Shown: in pieces, positions 42,587 to 51,124 of the stretch
Layout of the letters: every line of letters begins with the position of its first letter
Numbering within the stretch: position 1 is the first letter of the stretch
Assembly (NCBI RefSeq): GCF_037992945.1
Contig: NZ_CP150304.1
Location: forward strand, 4,602,501-4,666,500
Length of the DNA: 64,000 nucleotides
DNA from: Peribacillus sp. FSL E2-0218
Lineage (GTDB): Bacteria; Bacillota; Bacilli; Bacillales; DSM-1321
Reading direction: 5' to 3'
Notes under the pieces: generated by a model
Told to the model about the DNA's origin: nothing
Databases searched by the model: none
The model's input: the letters and a program-made list of their open reading frames with translations, nothing else
Program-made: the position numbers and the translations under genes

Positions 42587-43960
42587 TTATTTCTGTTTCT
42601 TTAATAGCTCAAAGATGATCTTGGCATGATCCGTGTTATCGACCTGCCCGGCAAAACGTTCTTTATAAGGTCCATAAGCATAGACCGGTACATCTTCACC
42701 CGTATGTCCTCCGGTGGTCCATGCTGTATTCGTCCGGTTATCGAAAATTGCTTCTATGGCGTTATCGATGTTCGTGACATTTTTTGTTTCGGCCGCATCT
42801 GTTACCGACTTGATTTCCTCGCTCGTTAGCTTCAATTTCTTTTGATTGATGAATTGCTTTAAAGTCTTTTCAGCATCGGCCCCTTTTACGATTGCATCCG
42901 CCATGAAGTCCGGGGTGCGTTTGGCCGCCTTGATCGGTTCACCGTACCAGTTATATATACCTTTGGCACCGATCGAGAATCCTCCTGTTGAATGGTCTGC
43001 CGTTGCCACTACCAAGGTATGTTTGTCTTTCTTCGCAAATTCTATCGCCGCTTTATATGCCTTTTCAAAGTCCTCCATTTCACTCATGGCGCCAACGATG
43101 TCATTATCATGTCCAGCCCAATCGACTTGGCTGCCCTCGACCATCAGGAAGAACCCCTTCTTATTTTTATCCAGACGCTTAATCGCCGAATTGGTCATGT
43201 CTTTCAAGGAAGGCGTTTCACTTGGGCGATCGATCATTTTCGGGAGTCCTTCGGAAGCGAACAAACCTAGCACCTGCTCATTTTTATCCTTGAGCATTTG
43301 TTTCTTATCCGTCACATAACTATATCCGTCTTTTTTGAAGGCCTTCGCCAAATTGATGTCCGGGCGGACAAAATTGGATTTTCCGCCGCCTAAGAGGACG
43401 TCGATTTTATGCTTGCCCTTGATCAGCTCTTTATAATAATCGTCGGCAATCGAATTCATGTTTTTCCGGTTTTCATCATGAGCGCCAAATGATGCAGGTG
43501 TCGCATGAGTGATTTCGGAGGTGGCGACCAATCCAGTCGCTTTTCCTTTTTGCTTCGCTGCTTCGAGGACGGTTTTGACTTCGGATTTATCATTATCCAC
43601 CGCAATCGCGGCATTATAAGTCTTCACGCCGGAAGACATTGCCGTTGCGGCCGAAGCTGAATCCGTAATATTTTGGGCAGCATCTTCCGGATATGTCATC
43701 TGCTGACCAACCAGGTATTTATCGAACTCTGTCCGTTCCGCCACCATGGTATTCGGGTTATTTTTTAAATACCGGTAAGCGGACGTATAGGAAACACCCA
43801 TCCCGTCACCTATCATGAAGATGACATTCCTGATTTCCGGATCTTCATTCGACTTGCCCCTTGCCGATGCAGATTCTGATGCAGACCAAGTTAAACTTCC
43901 AACTGTCAGTGCCGATGCCAGCGTAAGCGGCAAAACCTTTTTACTCCATGTACGATTCAA
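42587..43960 (-). CDS. phoA: Alkaline phosphatase
   Basis: A secreted phosphomonoesterase of 457 residues. It has a signal peptide (about 1-33), metal motif MIGDGMGVSY (49-58, Asp52) and nucleophile Ser101 in TDSASAATA. Zinc ligands lie in VEGSQVDWAGHDND, ATADHSTGG and GGHTGEDVPV. It releases phosphate from organic esters outside the cell. PhoP-type direct repeats lie upstream of a -10 box. It forms an operon with the DUF4352-like gene. Confidence 0.95.
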   Translation of the reverse strand: MNRTWSKKVLPLTLASALTVGSLTWSASESASARGKSNEDPEIRNVIFMIGDGMGVSYTSAYRYLKNNPNTMVAERTEFDKYLVGQQMTYPEDAAQNITDSASAATAMSSGVKTYNAAIAVDNDKSEVKTVLEAAKQKGKATGLVATSEITHATPASFGAHDENRKNMNSIADDYYKELIKGKHKIDVLLGGGKSNFVRPDINLAKAFKKDGYSYVTDKKQMLKDKNEQVLGLFASEGLPKMIDRPSETPSLKDMTNSAIKRLDKNKKGFFLMVEGSQVDWAGHDNDIVGAMSEMEDFEKAYKAAIEFAKKDKHTLVVATADHSTGGFSIGAKGIYNWYGEPIKAAKRTPDFMADAIVKGADAEKTLKQFINQKKLKLTSEEIKSVTDAAETKNVTNIDNAIEAIFDNRTNTAWTTGGHTGEDVPVYAYGPYKERFAGQVDNTDHAKIIFELLKKQK

Positions 43961-43998
43961 ATGAATGACCTCCCTTTAATGTTTGAATATTTAATTAA

Positions 43999-44041
43999 AC
44001 TATAAAGGGCAAAAATGAACACAGTGTCAAGGGGATGTAAA
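43999..44041 (-). promoter_or_regulatory. PhoP-type direct repeats and -10 of phoA
   Basis: On the minus strand TTTACA, TTGACA and TTCATT recur every 11 bp (44041 to 44014), matching PhoP half-boxes with 5-bp spacers. TATAGT (44004-43999) follows 9 bp downstream, as in Pho-regulated promoters. Confidence 0.7.
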
Positions 44042-44170
44042 AATACGGTAGGATTAATGTGAAGACAAAGTAAATCCAGCGCTTAATGGCGAAGCTCATT
44101 ACACCGGCAGCATATTCTGATGAGGACAATAAGAAGCAAGCACTAAAGGTGAGGTGATAAATTCATGCCA

Positions 44171-44203
44171 TAAAAAAAAGCGCTCCATTACAGGAGCGCC
44201 TTT
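44171..44203 (-). terminator. Terminator of purT
   Basis: GGCGCTCC / GGAGCGCT is followed by a long T-run on the minus strand. Confidence 0.9.
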
Positions 44204-44208
44204 CCCTC

Positions 44209-45366
44209 TTACTTCTTCACCGTTAAGCATTCCAAAGCCCGGGCCGCATTCTCCCTCGCTGCTTCGATTGAAGCAGCGGATGAGAGGGCAACGGCCACCC
44301 TTCTCCCAATCTTGGTGACTGGTTTTCCGAAGAGGCGCACCTCCGTATTCGGTAAAGCCAAAGCTTTATCAACACCAACGATCGAATATTCCGCCAACTC
44401 CTCGGACGCCTTTAATGGGCGGCTAGCGCCTGGGGTGATCAAATGGATTTCCGGGATGGGGAATCCCAAGATCGCTCGAACATGCAGGGCAAACTCGGAT
44501 AAATTCTGTGTCACTAATGTCACCAGTCCCGTATCATGCGGACGGGGAGATACTTCGCTGAAATAGACTTTATCCCCTGAAAGGAAAAGCTCGACTCCGA
44601 ATAATCCGTATCCTCCAAGTTCATCCGTAATGGCTAGGGCAATCCGCTTCGCTTCGTTTATCTGGGCTTCCGTCATATCATGCGGCTGCCACGATTCTAT
44701 ATAATCCCCGCCCTGTTGAATATGGCCGATGGGCGCACAATACAGGGTCCCGTTTACGGCTCGGACTGTCAGCAATGTGATTTCCGAATCAAAATGGATG
44801 AATTCTTCAATGATCACACGCGCATTTTGAACCCGGCCGCCTTCCATGGCGATTTTCCAGCACTCTTTTAGGTCAGCTTCCGTGCGGCACACACTTTGCC
44901 CTTTCCCAGAGGAGCTCATCAGCGGTTTAATGACATTCGGAAAGCCGATTTCTTTGGCAGCTTGGACAAATTCTTCATATGTATCAGCGAATTTGTAGGC
45001 GGCAGTCGGAATGTTCAAGGATTCGGAAGCCAGTCTCCTGATTCCTTCACGGTCCATCGTTAATTTTGCTGCCCTCGCGGACGGAATGACGGGAAAGCCC
45101 TCTTCTTCCAATTCCACCAATGCTGCAGTAGCGATGGCTTCGATTTCCGGGACGATCAAATCAGGCTGTTCTTTTTCCACGACTCCCCGAAGCTGTGCTG
45201 CATCCAGCATATTGATGACATGGCTGCGGTGGGCGACCTGCATGGCAGGGGCATGTTCATAACGGTCGACTGCCACTGTCTCCACCCCAAGACGCTGTGC
45301 CTCAAGCAGGATTTCTTTCCCCAATTCACCTGAGCCCAATAATAGAATCTTTTTTGATTTATACAT
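44209..45366 (-). CDS. purT: Formate-dependent GAR transformylase
   Basis: An ATP-grasp enzyme that makes formyl-GAR from GAR, formate and ATP, the folate-free route of purine step 3. It has 385 residues. The N-terminal LLLGSGELGKEILLEAQRLG, ATP-grasp lid SSSGKGQSVC, and EVSPRPHDTGLVTL with metal ligands are all typical. It is outside any pur operon, as in B. subtilis, with inverted PurR-type boxes upstream. Confidence 0.96.
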   Translation of the reverse strand: MYKSKKILLLGSGELGKEILLEAQRLGVETVAVDRYEHAPAMQVAHRSHVINMLDAAQLRGVVEKEQPDLIVPEIEAIATAALVELEEEGFPVIPSARAAKLTMDREGIRRLASESLNIPTAAYKFADTYEEFVQAAKEIGFPNVIKPLMSSSGKGQSVCRTEADLKECWKIAMEGGRVQNARVIIEEFIHFDSEITLLTVRAVNGTLYCAPIGHIQQGGDYIESWQPHDMTEAQINEAKRIALAITDELGGYGLFGVELFLSGDKVYFSEVSPRPHDTGLVTLVTQNLSEFALHVRAILGFPIPEIHLITPGASRPLKASEELAEYSIVGVDKALALPNTEVRLFGKPVTKIGRRVAVALSSAASIEAARENAARALECLTVKK

Positions 45367-45394
45367 TCAGCCTCTCCCCCTTCAAACCAATTAT

Positions 45395-45434
45395 ATACGA
45401 ACTATAACATAAAAAATATAATTTTCATTCGTAT
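45395..45434. promoter_or_regulatory. Inverted PurR-type boxes upstream of purT
   Basis: ATACGAACT and ATTCGTAT are in opposed orientation, with 26 bp between the CGAA and TTCG cores. This is close to the spacing of paired PurBoxes that bind the PurR repressor in Bacillus. Confidence 0.6.
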
Positions 45435-45499
45435 TTATAGTAACTCACTCTGAAAATATGACTCAAATAATTAAAAAGTGACGGATTTACAATACCAAC

Positions 45500-45604
45500 T
45501 TGACAACTAAGATTAATCGATTTATCCTTTTCCTTATAAGAAAAATAAATACGCTGACCAGTTAACTGGAGGCTCTCTATTCACCTGAATAGGGGGCTTT
45601 TCGC
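45500..45604 (+). promoter_or_regulatory. Promoter, palindrome and leader terminator before the 108-aa gene
   Basis: TTGACA (45500), a 17-bp spacer and TATCCT (45523) form a promoter. The perfect palindrome CCAGTTAACTGG (45558-45569) abuts a hairpin (AGGCTCTCTATTC / GAATAGGGGGCTTTT, 45570-45604) 28 nt before the gene. It looks like an attenuated or protein-controlled leader. Confidence 0.5.
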
Positions 45605-45632
45605 TTTCAAAAAAAGAAGGGGGCCAGACACT

Positions 45633-45959
45633 ATGCAAAAGGAAAGGCTGGGCTGCAAATTACCTGAAAAAGAACGGAAGAATCATGGCCGATTGGAAGA
45701 GATGGAGCACCTTAACCTTCCAGACAGAATGTTCTTCCATTGGTGCCAGCAGCAATATGCCCTGAATAGAGGGGTTTACAATACGATCGATAATTGGTTC
45801 CATGCTTATGGCATCATCGATATTCTATACCGGCGGATCAATCTTTTAGCCTTTCTCGAATACGCATCTGATTCGGAACAAACGATAGGGCGGGCAAAAC
45901 CGATAAAATTCGGCAAGGGAGGGCTAACGAAAAAGCTTCAGGATTTCATGGAAATGTAA
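45633..45959 (+). CDS. Hypothetical protein, 108 aa
   Basis: A soluble protein rich in aromatic residues (MFFHWCQQQYALNRGVY, NWFHAYGIIDILYRRINLL), mostly helical, with a basic C-terminus. GGGGG lies about 9 nt before the ATG. No family was recognised. Its leader has a promoter, palindrome and terminator-like hairpin, so expression may be conditional. Confidence 0.65.
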   Translation: MQKERLGCKLPEKERKNHGRLEEMEHLNLPDRMFFHWCQQQYALNRGVYNTIDNWFHAYGIIDILYRRINLLAFLEYASDSEQTIGRAKPIKFGKGGLTKKLQDFMEM

Positions 45960-46021
45960 ACTGACTTCAAGCTTTCCTTCAATGAAAGCTTGGAATGTCG
46001 AAATTTGCACTACGAATATTT

Positions 46022-46057
46022 TTGTAAATGTAAGCGCTTTCTATTATAATGAATATA
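46022..46057 (+). promoter_or_regulatory. Promoter of the structured RNA copy 2 with cre site
   Basis: TTGTAA (46022-46027), a 17-bp spacer and TATAAT (46045-46050) form a SigA promoter; the RNA element begins 7 nt later. TGTAAGCGCTTTCT (46029-46042) in the spacer matches cre at 13 of 14 positions. Confidence 0.75.
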
Positions 46058-46216
46058 GGTTGGATGGCATGCGTGGCCGTCAAAGTATCTGGCGTAGGCG
46101 GGGCCGATACAGGCGCTAAAGAGGGTAAACTTCTTTACCGCAAAACGATTAGAGTACCTATCATTCAGGGGCTGCAATATCCTGGACCAATAATGGCGGA
46201 TGACCGTTATTTTTTA
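46058..46216 (+). ncRNA. Candidate structured small RNA (copy 2 of the two-hairpin element)
   Basis: The predicted transcript starts at GGTTGG. Hairpin 1 is GATGGC / GCCGTC (46063-46081, loop ATGCGTG). Hairpin 2 is GTATCTGGC / GCCGATAC (46085-46110). Then come GGTAAA / TTTACC with a CTTC loop and a terminator AATAATGG / CCGTTATT plus T-run (ending about 46216). Compared with copy 1, hairpin 2 has a U-A to C-G double change and hairpin 1 has consistent changes. No protein start is evident, so an RNA function is preferred. No known class was recognised. Confidence 0.6.
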
Positions 46217-46318
46217 GGCTTAATAGCGACTTATTTTTGCAATCGATAAGTAAAGCGTACCTTTACTTATTTTTTGCAGCAGCCCTCATCGTTTTATCTC
46301 AATAATCGATAAGATAAA

Positions 46319-46356
46319 AAGCTCTTCCCCCATCGACTGGGAGCAGAGCGTTTTTG
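46319..46356 (-). terminator. Terminator of the LysM-M14 gene
   Basis: GCTCTGCTCCCAG / (C)TGGGGGAAGAGC is followed by TTTTTATC on the minus strand. Confidence 0.75.
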
Positions 46357-46368
46357 CATGTTCAGCGT

Positions 46369-47562
46369 TTACATATACAAGCCTGCCAAGAAGATCCCAA
46401 GTGACTTTTGATAAATTTCATCGAACTGGGATATAGGAAGCGGGTTGGTTCCTTTACCAAGCTCAACGGTAAATCCCGGCCTCCGCCAGTCCTGAATGTA
46501 CCAATCCTTATACCCTGCGTAACTATTGGCCGACTTGACGGGCTCATAGCCACTTACCCTCGCAAACTCATTGACTATCGTTTCAGACTCTGGCGGCTCC
46601 ATATCTTCAAACCCCCAAAAAATGACCTCTCCTTGAGTATGGAATGCGAGGACTCTCGCAAAGTCGCGCTTTCTCGTTAGATTTGCCATCGCAATCGCTT
46701 CTGGCTGTGTAAGCGGCCCTGTTCCCGAATAATTGGCCGGGCCTGGTTCATTTACCATGTTGCGGGCCTGCTCCAGCTCCCATTTTGCGGGGAATTGATC
46801 GTTCAGATCGACGCCATTGATATTCGCCTTCCATCCGGAAAAGTCCTCGCTGCCACTATTCCATCCCACGAGCCTCGCTCTCAATGTCTCATCTGCCGGC
46901 GGGCCGTTTTGCACCAATTCCACTCCATCCGGGTTCACCATCGGGACGATCGACAGAAGCGTCTGTTGATAATAGGGCAACATGGAAAGACCGCGGATAT
47001 CCGTTTGATTCGTGATTGCCAACACATAATCATTTAAAAAGGTCATGATCACTGGGGTCGTAATCCATTCATTCGCATGAAACGATCCATTATAATGAAT
47101 GCGTTTATCCCCCTGCCCGATGAGGATTTCGGGGATATCCCTATTTAACACCGAGTCGCCAATCGGGGATGTTTGAATAAAAGGGTAAATGTTTTTCAGC
47201 CGTCCAATATCGGCAAGCAATGTCTCATAGTCATAGTTCTGATTCCCTTGTGTGAGCCTCCACGTAATCCTTACTGGCACATCAATCGTCTGGCCGACTT
47301 GCAGGGCATTCGGGTTGAGGCCAGGATTAACCGCAAATAAGGCATCCAATGAAAGATTACGTGATTTGGCAATTGCCCATAATGAATCCCCCCGCTTAAT
47401 CTTATAAGCCGTCGACGTAAAGCCGGGAATTTTGATTCGCTGTCCTATCATGAGGCCCTGTGGATCGATTCCCCGATTGGAATCAATGATCAGTTGGTAG
47501 TTGACCTTGAATAATTGGCTATAATACCATATAGAGTCATTCTGCCTCACATAAACGTCCAT
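46369..47562 (-). CDS. LysM-containing M14 peptidase (gamma-D-glutamyl-diaminopimelate type)
   Basis: The 397 residues comprise two LysM wall-binding repeats (about 2-46 and 52-96) and an M14 zinc carboxypeptidase domain (about 108-397). Zinc ligands are His162 and Glu165 in FHANEW and a His in AFHTQGE; the catalytic Glu is in VELGKG. There is no signal peptide. It resembles Bacillus YqgT/endopeptidase I, which cleaves the gamma-D-Glu-mDAP bond of peptidoglycan peptides, often in spores. ATG 47562 with GGGGAGGTG upstream is the start. Confidence 0.9.
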   Translation of the reverse strand: MDVYVRQNDSIWYYSQLFKVNYQLIIDSNRGIDPQGLMIGQRIKIPGFTSTAYKIKRGDSLWAIAKSRNLSLDALFAVNPGLNPNALQVGQTIDVPVRITWRLTQGNQNYDYETLLADIGRLKNIYPFIQTSPIGDSVLNRDIPEILIGQGDKRIHYNGSFHANEWITTPVIMTFLNDYVLAITNQTDIRGLSMLPYYQQTLLSIVPMVNPDGVELVQNGPPADETLRARLVGWNSGSEDFSGWKANINGVDLNDQFPAKWELEQARNMVNEPGPANYSGTGPLTQPEAIAMANLTRKRDFARVLAFHTQGEVIFWGFEDMEPPESETIVNEFARVSGYEPVKSANSYAGYKDWYIQDWRRPGFTVELGKGTNPLPISQFDEIYQKSLGIFLAGLYM

Positions 47563-47660
47563 ATTGCACCTCCCCTTACCCATATGTGTATGCTCATTTT
47601 AATGAATTATGGCTAATGCACCAAAACCCGGCAGTGCCGCCCCATCCTGACTTCACAAAA

Positions 47661-47693
47661 ACAAAGCAGGCATCCAATGGATGCCTGCTTAAA
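47661..47693 (-). terminator. Terminator of katA
   Basis: AAGCAGGCATCC / GGATGCCTGCTT is followed by TGTTTTTG on the minus strand. Confidence 0.88.
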
Positions 47694-47704
47694 CGGGTTA
47701 CATA

Positions 47705-49159
47705 TTACGCTTCTTGCGGGACCGCCAAGCCTAAACCTTCGGCGACGCGTGTTCCGTATTCTGGATCGGCTTTGTAGAAGTGGCCGATTTGACGAAGCTT
47801 GATTTCTTCCAATTCGACAGGCTTCATTGCGCCGACGATCGTTTCCACGAGGCGGGTTTTCTCTTCGGCACTCAATAACCGGTATAAGTCGCCCGCTTGT
47901 GTGTAGTGATCATCGGAATTATGGCCGACTTGGGCAGCTTGCCCAGTCACTTCAAAAGGAGCGACTTTATTTTCCGTTGATTCCACAGGACCGCCAAAGC
48001 TATTCGGTTCATAATAAACCGAGCCCTTGCCATTGTCATCTGCCCGCATGAATCCATCACGCTGGTAGTTGTTCGCCTCCACCTTCGGACGATTTACCGG
48101 AAGGTGGTTGTGATTCGCGCCAACACGGTAACGGTGGGCATCGCCATAGGCAAATAGACGTCCTTGAAGCATTTTATCTGGGGAGGCTTCAATTCCAGGG
48201 ACGAATGTTCCCGGTGAGAACGTGGCTTGCTCCACTTCAGCAAAGTAGTTTTCCGGATTTCGGTTCAATTCCATCCGGCCAAGTTCAATTAACGGATAAT
48301 CTTTTTGCGACCATACCTTCGTCACATCGAACGGATCGAAACGGTATGTGTCCGCATCTTCCAAAGGCATGATTTGAACATAAAGTTTCCATGCCGGGAA
48401 GTCTCCTTTTTCGATGGCATTGAAAAGGTCTTCCGTATGATAATCAGGGTTTTCGCCTGCTAGTTTTGCAGCTAGATTAACATCCAGGTTCTTGATGCCC
48501 TGTTCTGTTTTGAAGTGATATTTCACCCAAACGCCTTTTCCTTCATCATTCACCCATTTGAATGTATGGCTTCCGAAGCCATGTGTATGGCGAAGCGTTG
48601 CCGGAATGCCCCTGTCAGACATCAAGATCGTAACTTGGTGCAAAGATTCTGGCGAATGTGACCAGAAATCCCAAACTGCCGTTGGATTTTTCAAATGTGT
48701 TCTAGGATCTCGCTTTTGTGTATGGATGAAATCAGGGAATTTGATTGCATCGCGAATGAAGAATACCGGCGTATTATTGCCGACGATATCGTAATTTCCT
48801 TCTTCCGTATAAAATTTAACCGCGAATCCACGTGGATCACGTACTGTATCCGCGGAGCCCAATTCACCGGCCACCGTTGAGAAACGGATAAATAAATCCG
48901 TCTTCTTGCCAACACCATTGAAAAGTTTAGCTTTCGTATACTGAGAAAGGTCGTTCGTCACTTCGAAAGTGCCGAATGCACCGGCACCTTTCGCATGAAC
49001 GACACGTTCAGGCACACGCTCACGATTGAAGTGGGCCAGTTTTTCCAATAAGTGCACGTCTTGAATGAGTACAGGACCGCGTTGGCCAGCCGTGATTGAG
49101 TTTTGATTATCCCCGACTGGTGCGCCCCAGCTTGTTGTAAGGTTTTTCTTATTCGTCAT
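47705..49159 (-). CDS. katA: Monofunctional heme catalase
   Basis: Converts hydrogen peroxide to water and oxygen in the cytoplasm. The 484-residue small-subunit catalase has active-site His55 in RVVHAKGAGAFG, the Asn region NTPVFFIRDAIKFPDF, and the proximal heme motif RLFAYGDAHRYRVG. Length equals that of vegetative KatA of Bacillus (483). A PerR-type box and a Fur-like dyad lie upstream. GAAAAGGTGG precedes the ATG. Confidence 0.96.
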   Translation of the reverse strand: MTNKKNLTTSWGAPVGDNQNSITAGQRGPVLIQDVHLLEKLAHFNRERVPERVVHAKGAGAFGTFEVTNDLSQYTKAKLFNGVGKKTDLFIRFSTVAGELGSADTVRDPRGFAVKFYTEEGNYDIVGNNTPVFFIRDAIKFPDFIHTQKRDPRTHLKNPTAVWDFWSHSPESLHQVTILMSDRGIPATLRHTHGFGSHTFKWVNDEGKGVWVKYHFKTEQGIKNLDVNLAAKLAGENPDYHTEDLFNAIEKGDFPAWKLYVQIMPLEDADTYRFDPFDVTKVWSQKDYPLIELGRMELNRNPENYFAEVEQATFSPGTFVPGIEASPDKMLQGRLFAYGDAHRYRVGANHNHLPVNRPKVEANNYQRDGFMRADDNGKGSVYYEPNSFGGPVESTENKVAPFEVTGQAAQVGHNSDDHYTQAGDLYRLLSAEEKTRLVETIVGAMKPVELEEIKLRQIGHFYKADPEYGTRVAEGLGLAVPQEA

Positions 49160-49196
49160 AATTGAACCACCTTTTCATTATTATTTATGTATATAA

Positions 49197-49211
49197 TGAT
49201 AAAGATTATCA
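49197..49211. promoter_or_regulatory. Fur-like dyad upstream of katA
   Basis: TGATAAAGATTATCA matches the 7-1-7 Fur box TGATAATNATTATCA at all but one position. It lies 38 bp before the start codon, downstream of the PerR box. Confidence 0.5.
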
Positions 49212-49230
49212 AGAAAAAATCAATACTTAT

Positions 49231-49245
49231 TTATAATAATTTTAA
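49231..49245. promoter_or_regulatory. PerR box upstream of katA
   Basis: TTATAATAATTTTAA differs at one position from the PerR consensus TTATAATNATTATAA. PerR represses katA until peroxide oxidises it. Confidence 0.7.
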
Positions 49246-49637
49246 TATAATAATCAATTCATTAATAGATTGATGATCATGTACCTGAACAATCCATTCC
49301 AAGGGTTTTCAATCCAATGCCACTAATGAATTCCTAATAATGGTATACGCCCCTTATCTGCGATATTCCTCCATGAAAATCGATTTTATCCATTCTCCTT
49401 CCAATGGCATAGTAATCGAGAAACAGGATGGCCAACCACGGGGCTATCCTGAAGCCCCTTTCGTTTTATGATTGGACCGCAGCCATTTTCACTAGGCATC
49501 CACTCTTTTATATGTGACAAAGCAGCCGCACCCCTTAATCTACTAGGGATATAGGGGATATACTGGTTTGTGTTCGCTCGGAAAATGAGATACTATTACG
49601 TTAAAATGTCCAGCCAATAAGACTAAGGGTGATATAG
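49246..49637. other. Long intergenic region with an orphan terminator
   Basis: No ORF with a ribosome site. At 49440-49468 GGGGCT / AGCCCC is followed by TTTCGTTTT; upstream AGGATGGCC can pair with GGGCTATCCT, forming a mutually exclusive hairpin. This may be a short regulatory RNA or a leftover leader. No gene follows within 150 bp. Confidence 0.4.
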
Positions 49638-50528
49638 ATGAATGAGCGGAAACAACTTGTAGTTAAATATGCACACGAATTATTTATTGAAAAGGGGTAT
49701 CAAGCAACATCCATTCAGGATATTTTAGATTATAGCCGCATTTCGAAAGGAACATTTTATAACTATTTTTCTTCTAAAAGTGAATTGCTTAAGGCAGTCT
49801 TCGTTTCTGCCCAGGAAAAATTCGAAAAGGAGCGAAATGAACTGCTTATTGGACAAAATCTTGCAGATATTGAAATATTCATTAAGCAATCCGAATTGCA
49901 AATCCACTCCAATAAGAGTAGTAAACTATTTACTTTATATGAAGAGATCATGATTTCAAATGACACCGATCTGAAAAACTTCATTACACATGTTAAATTC
50001 CAAAATATACATTGGCTCTCAAGTCGGTTTCTCGAAATTTTCGGTGCCGAAAAAAAACCATATATACTGGACTGTGCCATCCTTTATTCAGGGATGATGC
50101 ACCAAACGATCCATTTTAACGCGATGGCTAAGGAGCCTGATTTCAACCCTACAGAAATCATCCGATATTGTGTCGATAGGATTACAACCATTTTCGAAGA
50201 TGTGAGCCGAGCCAACGCACAGCTTTTGGAACCGGATGTCATCAAGCAATGGCTGCCTGAAATGTTCCATACACAGCAGGATTTTCATACAGCACTCCTG
50301 AACTCTGCTAATGCCTTAAAAAAAATGATCTTCAAGCTTTGTCAGGATGATGAAGCAGAACGTGTAAAAAACCTGAAATTAATCCACTTTGTCCAAGAGG
50401 AGTTTCTACAAAACACCGATCCGCGCATCTTTCTCATTGAAAGCGCCCTGCTGTCTTTAAGTAACAACCCAAAGCTTAAGGATACGGAGGAATTGAGTAC
50501 ATTCGAAAAGATCGTTGCCAATAGCTAA
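49638..50528 (+). CDS. TetR/AcrR-family regulator (long form)
   Basis: A 296-residue regulator, longer than typical TetR proteins (about 200). The N-terminal HTH reads AHELFIEKGYQATSIQDILDYSRISKGTFYNYF (residues 13-45), described here by its ends AHELFIEKGY and SKGTFYNYFSSKSELL. The extended helical C-terminus resembles B. subtilis YerO, which represses an RND efflux pump. No efflux gene is adjacent, so the target is unknown. Confidence 0.88.
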   Translation: MNERKQLVVKYAHELFIEKGYQATSIQDILDYSRISKGTFYNYFSSKSELLKAVFVSAQEKFEKERNELLIGQNLADIEIFIKQSELQIHSNKSSKLFTLYEEIMISNDTDLKNFITHVKFQNIHWLSSRFLEIFGAEKKPYILDCAILYSGMMHQTIHFNAMAKEPDFNPTEIIRYCVDRITTIFEDVSRANAQLLEPDVIKQWLPEMFHTQQDFHTALLNSANALKKMIFKLCQDDEAERVKNLKLIHFVQEEFLQNTDPRIFLIESALLSLSNNPKLKDTEELSTFEKIVANS

Positions 50529-50612
50529 GGAGAAGTGAAGCTGTATCGTGTGAGCTTGGCTTGATAATGGTGAAGCGAAAGAGGATTAATCCCCCTTTTG
50601 CCGGCAAACGGA

Positions 50613-50638
50613 GACTCCTATCATGGGGTCTTTTGCTT
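50613..50638 (+). terminator. Terminator after the TetR gene
   Basis: GACTCC / GGGGTC around TATCAT, then TTTTGCTTTT. Confidence 0.65.
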
Positions 50639-50758
50639 TTGGCAAAGGAATCGGCACCATGATTCTCTTTTTTTGTGACAATTCTGCAAACATATAACTG
50701 ATTTCATGAAATTTTAGTATAATGGCTTGTAGTAGAGTGACTTCAGGAGGAGTTTTTC

Positions 50759-51106
50759 ATGAATATAATCATGCGTTTTCTTATCAACGGGTTAGTATTG
50801 CTCGTTATTGACTGGCTTCTCGACTCCATCACGATCAAATCTTACGGTACAGCCCTGCTGGCGGTTTTCATATTATCCATCATGAACTTGCTGGTCAGAC
50901 CCATATTACAGCTGATTACATTGCCGATCACCATCCTGACCTTCGGATTGTTTTCGTTCATTATCAATGCCTTCACATTCCAAATCACTTCCTACGTAGT
51001 CAGTGGCTTTGACATATATTCCTTTTGGGGAGCTTTAATCGGATCGTTGTTATTGAGTTTCATTCAAAGCCTGCTCATAAAAAAGAATAAAAAAAACCGT
51101 CAGTAG
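50759..51106 (+). CDS. YvlD-like membrane protein (phage holin family 4)
   Basis: A 115-residue membrane protein with four hydrophobic helices and a lysine-rich end. The family pattern NLLVRPILQLITLPITILTFGLFSFIINA (about residues 43-71) is represented by the run LVRPILQLITLPITILTFG. Bacterial YvlD relatives are envelope-stress-linked and not phage genes. CAGGAGGAG precedes the ATG. It is a single gene. Confidence 0.88.
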   Translation: MNIIMRFLINGLVLLVIDWLLDSITIKSYGTALLAVFILSIMNLLVRPILQLITLPITILTFGLFSFIINAFTFQITSYVVSGFDIYSFWGALIGSLLLSFIQSLLIKKNKKNRQ

Positions 51107-51124
51107 GCTGCTGGCGGTTTTTTC
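51089..51124 (+). terminator. Terminator of the YvlD-like gene
   Basis: AAAACCGTCAG / CTGGCGGTTTT followed by T residues; overlaps the stop codon. Confidence 0.85.

Noticed and set aside
50759..51106. Phage holin
   Set aside because: The family name is historical; the YvlD-type sequence and chromosomal context show no lysis cassette.
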